Below, in pieces: positions 49,966-57,652 of a DNA stretch of 64,000 nt; the stretch's first letter is position 1; each line of letters opens with the position of its first letter. The DNA lies in the NCBI GenBank assembly GCA_030424845.1, contig JAUHWC010000005.1:51001-115000 (forward strand), written 5' to 3'. The DNA comes from Alphaproteobacteria bacterium (GTDB taxonomy: Bacteria > Pseudomonadota > Alphaproteobacteria > Sphingomonadales > Sphingomonadaceae). The notes beneath the pieces were generated by a model, which worked only from the letters and a program-made list of their open reading frames with translations, searched no databases and was not told the DNA's origin. The translations under genes and the position numbers were made by a program.

Positions 49966-50748
49966 GTGGATTTCACCTATTCCCTGGCCGGCATCTTCGT
50001 CGGCTTCCTGGTCGGGTTGACCGGCGTTGGCGGGGGGTCGCTGATGGCACCGCTGCTGATCCTCCTGTTCGGCATCAACCCGGCTGTCGCCATCGGCACG
50101 GACCTGTGGTTCGCCGCGATTACCAAGACCGTTGGCGGCGCGATCCATCATCGGCTGGGTTTGGCCGACTGGCAGATCGTCAAGCGGCTGGCACTGGGCA
50201 GTATCCCGGCAGCGGTGATCACGGTGCTGTGGCTGTCCTTCTTCCATGACGGGCAGCTTCATTCCGATCTCTTGATGACACTGCTGGGGGCAGCGCTACT
50301 GCTGACGGCCATCCTGATTCTGGCAAAACAGCGCATCACCGCGCCGCTCAAGAAGTTGCACCGGAAGCTGACGCCCGCCATCGAGCGACGACAATTGCTG
50401 GCAACCATGGGGGGCGGCGCGGCCGTGGGCGTGCTGGTCACGCTGACCTCTGTAGGCGCAGGCGCGCTGGTCGCGGTGATGTTGGCGATGATCTATCCGC
50501 TACGGCTGAACGCCAAGACTATCGTCGGGACGGATATCATCCACGCTGTGCCGCTGACGCTTGTCGCAGCGCTGGGCCACAGCTGGCTGGGTAATGCCGA
50601 CATGTGGCTGCTCGCCAGCCTGCTAGTCGGCTCAATCCCCGGCATCGTGGTGGGATCACTCGCCGCAGGCAAGATGAACGATACGCTGGTGCGCTATGCC
50701 CTTGCCGCCATGCTGGCGGTGTCCGCGGTGAAGATGATCTGGAGCTGA
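49966..50748 (+). CDS. Sulfite exporter TauE/SafE family protein
   Basis: Membrane protein of about 260 residues with roughly eight helices and the two TauE repeats GFLVGLTGVGGGSLMAPLLILLFG and AVGVLVTLTSVGAGALVAVML. Family members are proposed to export sulfite, sulfoacetate or related anions. It follows cysQ by 13 nt and begins with GTG at 49966 (VDFTYSLAGIF), since no ATG precedes the first helix; the track start at 49768 is inside cysQ. Placement at the end of the sulfate-activation operon suits a role in sulfate or sulfite traffic. Confidence 0.85.
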   Translation: MDFTYSLAGIFVGFLVGLTGVGGGSLMAPLLILLFGINPAVAIGTDLWFAAITKTVGGAIHHRLGLADWQIVKRLALGSIPAAVITVLWLSFFHDGQLHSDLLMTLLGAALLLTAILILAKQRITAPLKKLHRKLTPAIERRQLLATMGGGAAVGVLVTLTSVGAGALVAVMLAMIYPLRLNAKTIVGTDIIHAVPLTLVAALGHSWLGNADMWLLASLLVGSIPGIVVGSLAAGKMNDTLVRYALAAMLAVSAVKMIWS

Positions 50749-50789
50749 AGCGTGAGCTCCTGCTTTCGCAGGAGGTCCTTGTTGCAGTT

Positions 50790-51030
50790 CTTCTACCAAA
50801 ACTTTTGCCGCCGCGTGAACATCGGCCCAGGTGACTGCGAAGCCCTCGTCTCCGCCGTAATAGGGGTCAGCCACGGCCTAGCCCTCGCGGCCCGACACAA
50901 GGTCGAGCAGCAAACACACTTGCGCCGTTGCATCATACGGTATCATCGCGCTGATTGCATCGAGATTGTCGTGATCCATCGCGAAGATATGCGTGAAGCC
51001 TGCAAAATCGCCGTGCGAGAACTGGCGCGC
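50790..51030 (-). pseudogene. Relic of a low-molecular-weight protein-tyrosine phosphatase
   Basis: The minus strand encodes the C-terminal half of an LMW-PTP: SHGDFAGFTHIFAMDHDNLD, then DLVSGREG, a TAG stop, then in the same frame AVADPYYGGDEGFAVTW and DVHAAAKVLVEEL. DPYYGG is the family Asp/Tyr loop. The N-terminal half with the catalytic C-x5-R loop is missing; the PhoX gene ends there instead. The in-frame stop and the truncation show it is dead. It follows PhoX in the same direction, so it may be the former last gene of the phosphate operon. Confidence 0.8.
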
Positions 51031-51041
51031 GGATCAAAGTG

Positions 51042-52361
51042 TCAGAGCCATTTCCACGGCCCGGTAATGGCCAGCGTACGCGTGGGTGCATAGGCATTGA
51101 CGAACAGCGTGCGGCCATCGGGCGAGAAACACGCCCCGGCAGGTTCTGTCTGCAAGCGCAGCCGCGCGAAGGCATAAGCCTCGCCCTGCGGAGTAATGGC
51201 GCGCAGGTGGTTGTTCACCGTGTCGGTATACTGGTCCTCGCACACGATCAGGTGGCCGTCTGGCGCGATGGTCAAATTGTCGCCGAAGCTGTAGGTATCC
51301 CGGTCGGTGCTTTCATAGAACAGCTCCAGCGCGTCCGGCCCGTGCAGGCCGGGGCGCAAGCGGAAGATCTGCCCTTCCTTTGCCGCGCCGCCGCTGGTGC
51401 AGGTAAAGAACAGCTCGCCCTCGCCCATCCAGATGCCTTCGCCGCGCGCAAAAATGGCTGCGCCAGCCGCTGCGCCGCGCTGGCGCAGATCGTCTTCGGG
51501 AGCTTCGACATTGTCGAGCGTGATCCAGCGGCCTGCGATTGGCTGACTCACGGCGACGCTAACGGCGTCCCAGTTGCGGGTATCGGCCACCCCATCCAGA
51601 ACCAGCGCCTGCAGCGTGCCGCCGCGAGCAAGTTCACCCGGATAGATGGGAATAAAGCGGTAGAGCAGCGAATCGTTGCGGTCTTCGGTGAGGTAGACAA
51701 TCCCGGTCGCCGGATCGACGCAGGCCGCCTCATGCATGAAGCGGCCCATGGCGGTGAGCGCCACCGGCTCCACCTGCCGTTCGGTATTGGCAGGCACTTC
51801 GAACACCCAGCCGTGGTCCTTGTTGATGCGGCCGTCCGCCTTGGAGACATCTTCCTCGCAGGTCAGCCAGCTGCCCCACGGGGTAACGCCGCCAGCGCAA
51901 TTGCGGATCGTCCCGGCCAGCGAACGGTACTGGCGCTTCACGTCCAGCGTTGCAGCATCCAGCACCACGGTGGTGGTGCCGCCCGGAAGCGGGCGAAGGC
52001 TCCGTGCCACGGTGTCGAACGCAGCGCCGCTCGCGTCGCCGTCACTGTCTCCGGGGCGAAGCTCATGGTTGCGAACCAGCGCCAATTCGCCATTGCCAAG
52101 GTCGAAACAACCCATGCCATCGGCCTTGTCCGGCACGGTGCCGCCATCGTCCATCGCATCTCCCAGCGCGGAGATCACGCGGTAGGAAAAGCCGCGCGGC
52201 AGGTCGAGGATGCCGTCCGGGTCAGGCACCAGCGCGCCGTAGCTTTCGGCAATGGGAGCAGCAGCGGCGGGTGCCGTGGTGCGGCCTGCGCAACCGGCAG
52301 CGGCAAGCGCGGCGAAGGCGCTGCCCGTGCGGCGCAGGAACTGGCGACGATCATGTGGCAT
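51042..52361 (-). CDS. PhoX-family alkaline phosphatase
   Basis: Exported phosphatase of 439 residues that frees phosphate from organic esters with Ca/Fe cofactors. A twin-arginine signal DRRQFLRRTGSAFAALAAAGC starts the protein and may end in a lipobox (AAGC). DUF839/PhoX landmarks are ALVRNHELRPG, WGSWLTCEEDV, MGRFMHEAACVDPATGIVYLTEDR and HLIVCEDQYTD with the acidic metal ligands. It lies 62 nt after the phytase and the same way, so it acts on the lower phosphate esters left by phytase or on other esters. The C terminus GPWKWL is intact. Confidence 0.9.
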   Translation of the reverse strand: MPHDRRQFLRRTGSAFAALAAAGCAGRTTAPAAAAPIAESYGALVPDPDGILDLPRGFSYRVISALGDAMDDGGTVPDKADGMGCFDLGNGELALVRNHELRPGDSDGDASGAAFDTVARSLRPLPGGTTTVVLDAATLDVKRQYRSLAGTIRNCAGGVTPWGSWLTCEEDVSKADGRINKDHGWVFEVPANTERQVEPVALTAMGRFMHEAACVDPATGIVYLTEDRNDSLLYRFIPIYPGELARGGTLQALVLDGVADTRNWDAVSVAVSQPIAGRWITLDNVEAPEDDLRQRGAAAGAAIFARGEGIWMGEGELFFTCTSGGAAKEGQIFRLRPGLHGPDALELFYESTDRDTYSFGDNLTIAPDGHLIVCEDQYTDTVNNHLRAITPQGEAYAFARLRLQTEPAGACFSPDGRTLFVNAYAPTRTLAITGPWKWL

Positions 52362-52423
52362 TTACAAATCCTTTCCAGCGCTTATGCCTCGCCCAATAGG
52401 GCCAAGGCAAGCACGGTAACGGC

Positions 52424-53449
52424 TCAATCCAGCCCCAGCGCGGCTTTGACATCAGCCCAGCTGACGAGTTTGAAGTTCTGCGCTTCAGCACCGTTCTGGC
52501 CGTCCTGCGCGATGAACAGGCCTTGCGGATAATCCGGCCCGAAATCGCCCATGTGCAGTTCGATTCCGTCGGTCTCTTCAGTGGAGCCGAGAGCGCCCTC
52601 AGCGATACGGAAACGGCCCAAAGGGGTGACATCGGGCAGGCTGAAAACGGCGTAGGCATTGTCACCCTGCGAGGAGGCGATCAGATATCCGCCAACGGCG
52701 CCCACGGTCTGGATCGCGAGGCCCTCGACGTCCGCCACCAGCCACGCATTGTCGATCGGGGCAACGAGTTCGCCGGTGGTTGCGCCATCGCGGAAGCGCC
52801 AGATACCGGCCACTTCCTCGCCCACATAGAGCGTGCCGTCGCGGTCATCATAGACACAGCCTTCGGGCTGGCTGGGAACAGACATTTCCCGGACAAACGC
52901 GGCTTGCGGTGTTTCGTCCGGCACCCCTTCGGCGATTTCGTATTCGCGCAACCGGCCATCCTTGATCACCGCCAGCGCGGAAAGCCCGCCGTGCTGGCTC
53001 ATGCAGAAGCCGTATCCCTCACCCGGACCGCTGGCGATGCGGCCCAGCGGGGTGAGTTCGCCGCTGACCGTATCCAGCGTGAAGGTGGAGATGTGCGAGT
53101 TTTCAAGGTCAATCCGGTCACTGGCTGCAACCAGCACGGTGCCATCAGCCAGCGTGACAAGATCGACATTGTTGACCGCGCCGGCATCGATGAAGCTGCG
53201 GATCGCCCCGTCGAGGCCATAGACATAGAGCCCGGCCTTCTTGTCGGTCGCCACGATCAGGCTTTGCGACGGGTCAGCCGCATTGTGCCAGATCGCAGGA
53301 TCGTCTGCCGCGTCCTCATTAGTGGTGCCGACCGGCGCGGTTTCGGCTTTCGCCGTCACCGCCACCGGGGGCAGGCCCTGCGGCGTGGTGACGCAAGCCG
53401 CAAGGCCGGCCGCCGCCACCACACATGTTGCAAGCTTCAGGGCGCGCAT
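52424..53449 (-). CDS. Beta-propeller 3-phytase, lipoprotein
   Basis: Six-bladed propeller phytase of 341 residues that removes phosphates from Ca-phytate. The lipoprotein signal ALKLATCVVAAAGLAAC is followed by the family motifs EDAADDPAIWHNAADPSQSLIVATDKKAGLYVYGLDG, GYGFCMSQ, VGEEVAGIWRF and ELHMGDFGPDYPQGLFIAQDGQN. It should sit in the outer membrane or periplasm. The ATG overlaps the stop of the TonB receptor (ATGA), so receptor and enzyme are coupled, which supports phytate or a Ca-phytate complex as the receptor ligand. Confidence 0.92.
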   Translation of the reverse strand: MRALKLATCVVAAAGLAACVTTPQGLPPVAVTAKAETAPVGTTNEDAADDPAIWHNAADPSQSLIVATDKKAGLYVYGLDGAIRSFIDAGAVNNVDLVTLADGTVLVAASDRIDLENSHISTFTLDTVSGELTPLGRIASGPGEGYGFCMSQHGGLSALAVIKDGRLREYEIAEGVPDETPQAAFVREMSVPSQPEGCVYDDRDGTLYVGEEVAGIWRFRDGATTGELVAPIDNAWLVADVEGLAIQTVGAVGGYLIASSQGDNAYAVFSLPDVTPLGRFRIAEGALGSTEETDGIELHMGDFGPDYPQGLFIAQDGQNGAEAQNFKLVSWADVKAALGLD

Positions 53450-56328
53450 CAGAAGGTCACCCTCACGCCGCCCTTCATAGTCCAGCTGGAGAACTCGCTT
53501 TCATACACGTTCTGGCGGCCGCCATAGGTGTTGTAGGCGAAGAAATCCTCCTCGGTGATGTTGATCCACTCGTAGAAGACCTGGACGTTGTCGGTCACAC
53601 GATACTTGGCGCTGAAGTCCAGCTGGAAGTGATCGTCGATCAGGCGATCTGCCTCTGCCGAACCGCCCAGTTCATCAAGGAACATGTCGCGGTAGGTGCC
53701 TGCAAGGCGCAGCGAAAGCGGGCCCCATTCGTAACCCAGCACGGCGTTGAAGGTGTGCTTGGAGGTTGCCGGCAGCGAGATCGTGCGCGTGGCGGTGACG
53801 GCACCCAGAGTATCCGAAGCTGCATCGGGCACCGTGCCGGTGGCATCGGTGTAGGTGTAGTTGAACTGCGTCAGCAGGCCCGAAAGCGCACCGGGCAGCA
53901 TGGTCCACTGCTGGGCGAAGCCAAGTTCGATGCCCCACACTTCCGCGCTGTCACCGTTCAAGGGGATCACCGCCTCGTCAAAAGCGATGCCATTGAACAC
54001 CAGCCGCTCGGACGGGTCGATCACGTCGTTCCCGTTGAGGTCCTCGGCATTGTATTCCACGTCGACTACGAAGTTGCTGATGTCCTTGTAGAAGAACGCC
54101 GCCGTGATCGCGCCATTGCCGGAGAAATAATATTCAGCCGAAGCATCGAAGTTCCACGCATCATAAGGCTTCAGCGCCGGGTTGCCGAATTCACCTTCGA
54201 TCTCGTCAACATCGTTGATCTCGGTTGCAAAGCGCGGGGCGACCTTGGAGAACGGCGGCCGCACCACGGAGCGATAACCTGCGAGGCGCATCACGATATC
54301 GTCCTGCGGCTCGTAACGGATGTTCAGGCTGGGCAGCCAGTAGCCGTAGTTCTTCGGCGTGAAGCTGTCGGTCACGATCACCGTGTCGTCGGTCGCGGTG
54401 GAACCGTCCGGCAGGGTGCCGTCTTCTTCCACCAGCAGCACGTTGTTGCCGAAGATGTCCGTCTGCGTGTGCTCGAAGCGGACCCCGCCGATCACGCGCA
54501 GATTGTCGCTTTCCCAGCGGCCGAGCAGATATGCGGCGAGGATATCTTCCTCGATCACATAGTCCTCAACCGCGCTGTCGAACATGGTGTCCACGCCCTG
54601 GAGCTCGAAATCGGCGAAATTGTTCAGAAAGAACTCGGTGTGGCCGGTATAACTGGCCACGGGGCCGATATTGGCGCGGCGGAAAGTCTGCTCGCCCAGC
54701 ACATCAGCGAGGGTGTAGCTGCCAGGGCCGGCATATTCGTAGAATTCGACGTCGAGATTATAGCTCTTCTCGCGCCAGCGGCCCTTGAAGCCGGTCTGCA
54801 CGCTGAACAAACCGCTCTCCATCGGGAATTCACGGCCCACGTCGAAGCGGACGGCATATTCCTCGTCTTGCGCATCCGAGGTATCGACAAATTCTACATC
54901 CTTCAATTCGTATGTCGCCGGGTCAAGGAAATCAGCGACGCCGCTTGCCGCATAGAGCGGGGCGCGCGGATCAGAGAAATCCATGTCGAGTACAAGGCCT
55001 TCGCCCGAGAATTCGCGTTCGAACTGGGTCGGGTCGACATTGCCATCTTCAACTTCGGACGACTTGGCGTAGCTGGCCATGTATTCGATGGTCCACGGGC
55101 CAGTGAAGGTTTCGCCACCCAGCGCGAGCGACCAGGTGCGCTGGCGTTCAAAGCGATCCTTGATGTCCCGCTCGACCACAAGCTCGTCACCATCGGAGAA
55201 GCTGCCGGTGAAGCCGCTGCCAGAGATGTCGCCGTTCTTCAGCACCAGCGTGGTGCGGCGGCGGTATTCCTGGTCATCAAACTGGCTGAACAGGCCGCGG
55301 ACATAGAGCTCTGTGCTGTCAGAAGCGCGCACATCCAAGCCCAGCGTGGCGGACAAGCGCTCACGCTCCACGTCGTAATCGCGATACTGCACTTCTTCCG
55401 GGAAGATGAAGCCGTTGTCATCGTCCCAGTCGTCAGCCTCGATGGTATCGACTTCGTACTCGCGCTGGTAATAGCTGATGCCGCCTGACACGCCGACATT
55501 GTCGGCAAGGCGATAGGCGAAGTCCACGCTGCCCTTGGGGCCCAGCTCGCCGGAATAGTTGTTGTAGCTACCTTCGGCGCGCGCGGTCAGGTAGTTGCCG
55601 CGGCGGTCGAATGCGGAAACGGTGTTGATCTCGATGCTGGCGCCGATGGTGTCGGCATCCATGTCCGGTGTCAGCGACTTCTTCACCTCGATGCTTTCGA
55701 TGATGTCGCTGGAAACGACGTCCAGCGCCACTGCGCGAATGTCGCTCTCAGGCGCGGGAACGCGCACGCCGTTGATGGAGCTGGCGTTGAGGTTCGGATC
55801 AAGGCCGCGCACGGAAACGAAGCGGCCTTCGCCATGGTCATTCAGCACGTTGATGCCGGGCAGCCGACGCAGGCTTTCCGCCACGTTCTGGTCCGGGAAC
55901 TGGCCGATGGCATCGCGCGTCAGCACGTCGGATACGGTGTCCGAACCATATTTGCGCGACAGCGCGCTGGAAATGTTGGCGCCCTGGCCGATCACCAGGA
56001 TGCGCGAGGCATCGTCACCGCCCATGGAGAAGTTCAGCGTGACGGTGCCGGCTTCGGGCACGTCCACGGTCTGCGTGACATCGGGCGCACCGACATAGCG
56101 GGCAGTGATGGTGTAGGTGCCGGCAGGCAGGTCCGCGATGCGATAGGTGCCATCCCGGCCTGTCACGACCTGGCGGCCGAGTTCGGGAATGGTGATGGTG
56201 GCGGACTGCAGGTTCACCGTGGCGGTTTCGTCAACCACGGTGCCGGCGACATCGCCGGCGAATACGGGAGTGGCAGCCAGAGCGATTGCAGCAAGGCTGC
56301 TCGTGCCGAGAAGAATGTGGGATTTCAT
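53449..56328 (-). CDS. TonB-dependent receptor with N-terminal carboxypeptidase-regulatory domain (phytate-linked)
   Basis: Outer-membrane receptor of 959 residues of the TonB-Xanth-Caul (TIGR01782) type. Signal peptide SHILLGTSSLAAIALAATPVFAG, then a carboxypeptidase-regulatory-like beta domain (residues about 25-105), then the plug with VAESLRRLPGINVLNDHGEGRFVSVRGLDPNLNA... and the barrel ending GGVRVTF. GGAGGAAA lies 10 nt before the ATG. The upstream Pho-box-like repeat and coupled phytase and PhoX genes imply uptake of phytate or another organic phosphate under phosphate limitation. Ligand is by inference. Confidence 0.92.
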   Translation of the reverse strand: MKSHILLGTSSLAAIALAATPVFAGDVAGTVVDETATVNLQSATITIPELGRQVVTGRDGTYRIADLPAGTYTITARYVGAPDVTQTVDVPEAGTVTLNFSMGGDDASRILVIGQGANISSALSRKYGSDTVSDVLTRDAIGQFPDQNVAESLRRLPGINVLNDHGEGRFVSVRGLDPNLNASSINGVRVPAPESDIRAVALDVVSSDIIESIEVKKSLTPDMDADTIGASIEINTVSAFDRRGNYLTARAEGSYNNYSGELGPKGSVDFAYRLADNVGVSGGISYYQREYEVDTIEADDWDDDNGFIFPEEVQYRDYDVERERLSATLGLDVRASDSTELYVRGLFSQFDDQEYRRRTTLVLKNGDISGSGFTGSFSDGDELVVERDIKDRFERQRTWSLALGGETFTGPWTIEYMASYAKSSEVEDGNVDPTQFEREFSGEGLVLDMDFSDPRAPLYAASGVADFLDPATYELKDVEFVDTSDAQDEEYAVRFDVGREFPMESGLFSVQTGFKGRWREKSYNLDVEFYEYAGPGSYTLADVLGEQTFRRANIGPVASYTGHTEFFLNNFADFELQGVDTMFDSAVEDYVIEEDILAAYLLGRWESDNLRVIGGVRFEHTQTDIFGNNVLLVEEDGTLPDGSTATDDTVIVTDSFTPKNYGYWLPSLNIRYEPQDDIVMRLAGYRSVVRPPFSKVAPRFATEINDVDEIEGEFGNPALKPYDAWNFDASAEYYFSGNGAITAAFFYKDISNFVVDVEYNAEDLNGNDVIDPSERLVFNGIAFDEAVIPLNGDSAEVWGIELGFAQQWTMLPGALSGLLTQFNYTYTDATGTVPDAASDTLGAVTATRTISLPATSKHTFNAVLGYEWGPLSLRLAGTYRDMFLDELGGSAEADRLIDDHFQLDFSAKYRVTDNVQVFYEWINITEEDFFAYNTYGGRQNVYESEFSSWTMKGGVRVTF

Positions 56329-56384
56329 GTTCGGGTTTCCTCCATCGAAGTGATGGAGCGCTCGCTAGGCGGCCTATATGACGC

Positions 56385-56417
56385 GCCCCTTGCAGCTTCG
56401 TGTCAGTTTGGTGTCAG
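56385..56417 (-). promoter_or_regulatory. Pho-box-like PhoB operator of the phytate operon
   Basis: On the minus strand CTGACAC-CAAA-CTGACAC-GAAG-CTGCAAG: two exact 7-mers and a third weaker copy with 11-nt spacing, close to the PhoB consensus CTGTCAY-N4-CTGTCAY. A CATATAGG stretch follows about 9 nt downstream and could be the -10. The receptor ATG lies about 60 nt further on. Confidence 0.8.
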
Positions 56418-56449
56418 GCCCAGGCTGTTGCGGGAAGGACACGGATACT

Positions 56450-56572
56450 TCATCCAGCGCCGATCCAGCTCCTCAGGATAAGGGCCACCACGCCCAGCAC
56501 GGCAACGCTGGCAAACCAGATGCCCGCCATCCATGCCAAGCGTTTCCAAAGTGGGGATTCTTCCGGTTCCAT
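56450..56572 (-). CDS. DUF2474-type small membrane protein of cytochrome bd oxidase
   Basis: A 40-residue ORF below the track cutoff: [20 protein letters not shown] followed by a hydrophobic helix ([18 protein letters not shown]). The pattern PLWKRL..W..GIW..SV..LG..A is that of DUF2474 proteins, single-helix companions always found after cydB, comparable in place and size to CydX. It starts 82 nt after the cydB stop on the same strand; between them lies a tandem 36-nt repeat. It probably stabilises the oxidase. Confidence 0.8.
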   Translation of the reverse strand: MEPEESPLWKRLAWMAGIWFASVAVLGVVALILRSWIGAG

Positions 56573-56581
56573 GGTCGTTGT

Positions 56582-56660
56582 CCGCGCTACCGCTTCGCTG
56601 CTTGAATGCATCAATGAGCTATTGCCGCGCTACCGCTTCGCTGCTTGAGCGCATCAGTGA
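56582..56660. repeat. Tandem 36-nt direct repeat between cydB and the DUF2474 gene
   Basis: CCGCGCTACCGCTTCGCTGCTTGA-type units at 56582-56617 and 56625-56660, 33 of 36 positions identical, period 43. The second unit covers the cydB stop codon, so the repeat looks like a duplication of the cydB 3' junction. Confidence 0.85.
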
Positions 56661-57652
56661 TAACCCTCTCCGCCCACTTTGCCGCGGAACACCCAGTAAG
56701 CCCATGCAGTGTAGCCGACGATCAGCGGCAGGGTGAGCGCCACGCCGATCAGCATGAACACCTGGCTGCGCATCGGCGCGGCGGCATCCCAGATGGTGAT
56801 CGAAGGCGGCACGACATTGGGCCAGATCGTCACGCCGAGGCCCACCATGCCGAGCAGGAACAGGCCCAGCGCATACCAGAAGGGCGCGCTTTCGCCCCTG
56901 GCCAGCGAGCGCCACAGCAGCAGCGCAACAATCGCCGTGGCCATCGGCACCGGGGCCAGCCAGTAGACTTCGGGCGCGGTGAACCAGCGCGCGGCATATT
57001 CGGGGCGCAGTTCGAGGTTGTAGAGGCTGACCGCGCTCATCAGCGCAGCCGTTGCCAACGCCGCCTTGCGGGCCAGGCCGCGTGCCTTCTGCTGCACGTC
57101 CCCGTCCAGCCGCCAGACCAGCCATGTCGCGCCCAGCAGGGCATAGCCTGCCACCGTGCCAAGGCCGGTCAGCAGGGTGTAGGGTGTCAGCCAGTCGAAC
57201 CAGCTGCCGGCATAGGCGCGGTCGACCACGGTAATGCCTTGCAGCAGCGCGCCAAGGATCATGCCCTGGCTCATCGCGGCAACCAGCGATCCGCCCATGA
57301 AGGCCATGTCCCAGAAGGGGCGGTGCTTCTCGTCACGCCAGCGATATTCGAAAGCCACGCCGCGGAAGACGAGGCCCAGCAGCATGGCGATGACCAGCGG
57401 GTAGGTGGCAGGCAGGATGATGGCATAGGCCAGCGGGAAGGCCGCGAACAATCCGCCGCCACCCAGCACCAGCCATGTCTCGTTACCGTCCCAGAAGGGT
57501 GCGATGGAATTCATCGCCCGGTTGCGCCCCTCGCCCGGCTGGAAGCGCGGGAAAAGGATACCGATGCCAAGGTCGAACCCGTCCATCACCACATAGGCGA
57601 AGATACCGAAGGCGATGATCAGCGCCCATATCACGGTCAGGTCGATGCTCAT
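56654..57652 (-). CDS. cydB: Cytochrome bd ubiquinol oxidase subunit II
   Basis: Inner-membrane subunit of 332 residues with about nine helices. VVMDGFDLGIGILFP, FWDGNETWLVLGGGGLFAAFP and YAIILPATYPLVIAMLLGLVFRGVAFEYR are the CydB signatures. The start overlaps the cydA stop (ATGA). It pairs with CydA to reduce oxygen without pumping protons; the enzyme resists cyanide and sulfide, which fits the nearby sulfide genes. Confidence 0.93.
   Translation of the reverse strand: MSIDLTVIWALIIAFGIFAYVVMDGFDLGIGILFPRFQPGEGRNRAMNSIAPFWDGNETWLVLGGGGLFAAFPLAYAIILPATYPLVIAMLLGLVFRGVAFEYRWRDEKHRPFWDMAFMGGSLVAAMSQGMILGALLQGITVVDRAYAGSWFDWLTPYTLLTGLGTVAGYALLGATWLVWRLDGDVQQKARGLARKAALATAALMSAVSLYNLELRPEYAARWFTAPEVYWLAPVPMATAIVALLLWRSLARGESAPFWYALGLFLLGMVGLGVTIWPNVVPPSITIWDAAAPMRSQVFMLIGVALTLPLIVGYTAWAYWVFRGKVGGEGYH

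Noticed and set aside
53425-55488. A 687-residue plus-strand ORF opposite the phytate TonB receptor
   Set aside because: Antisense to a complete receptor with signal peptide and plug motifs; no recognisable domain of its own.
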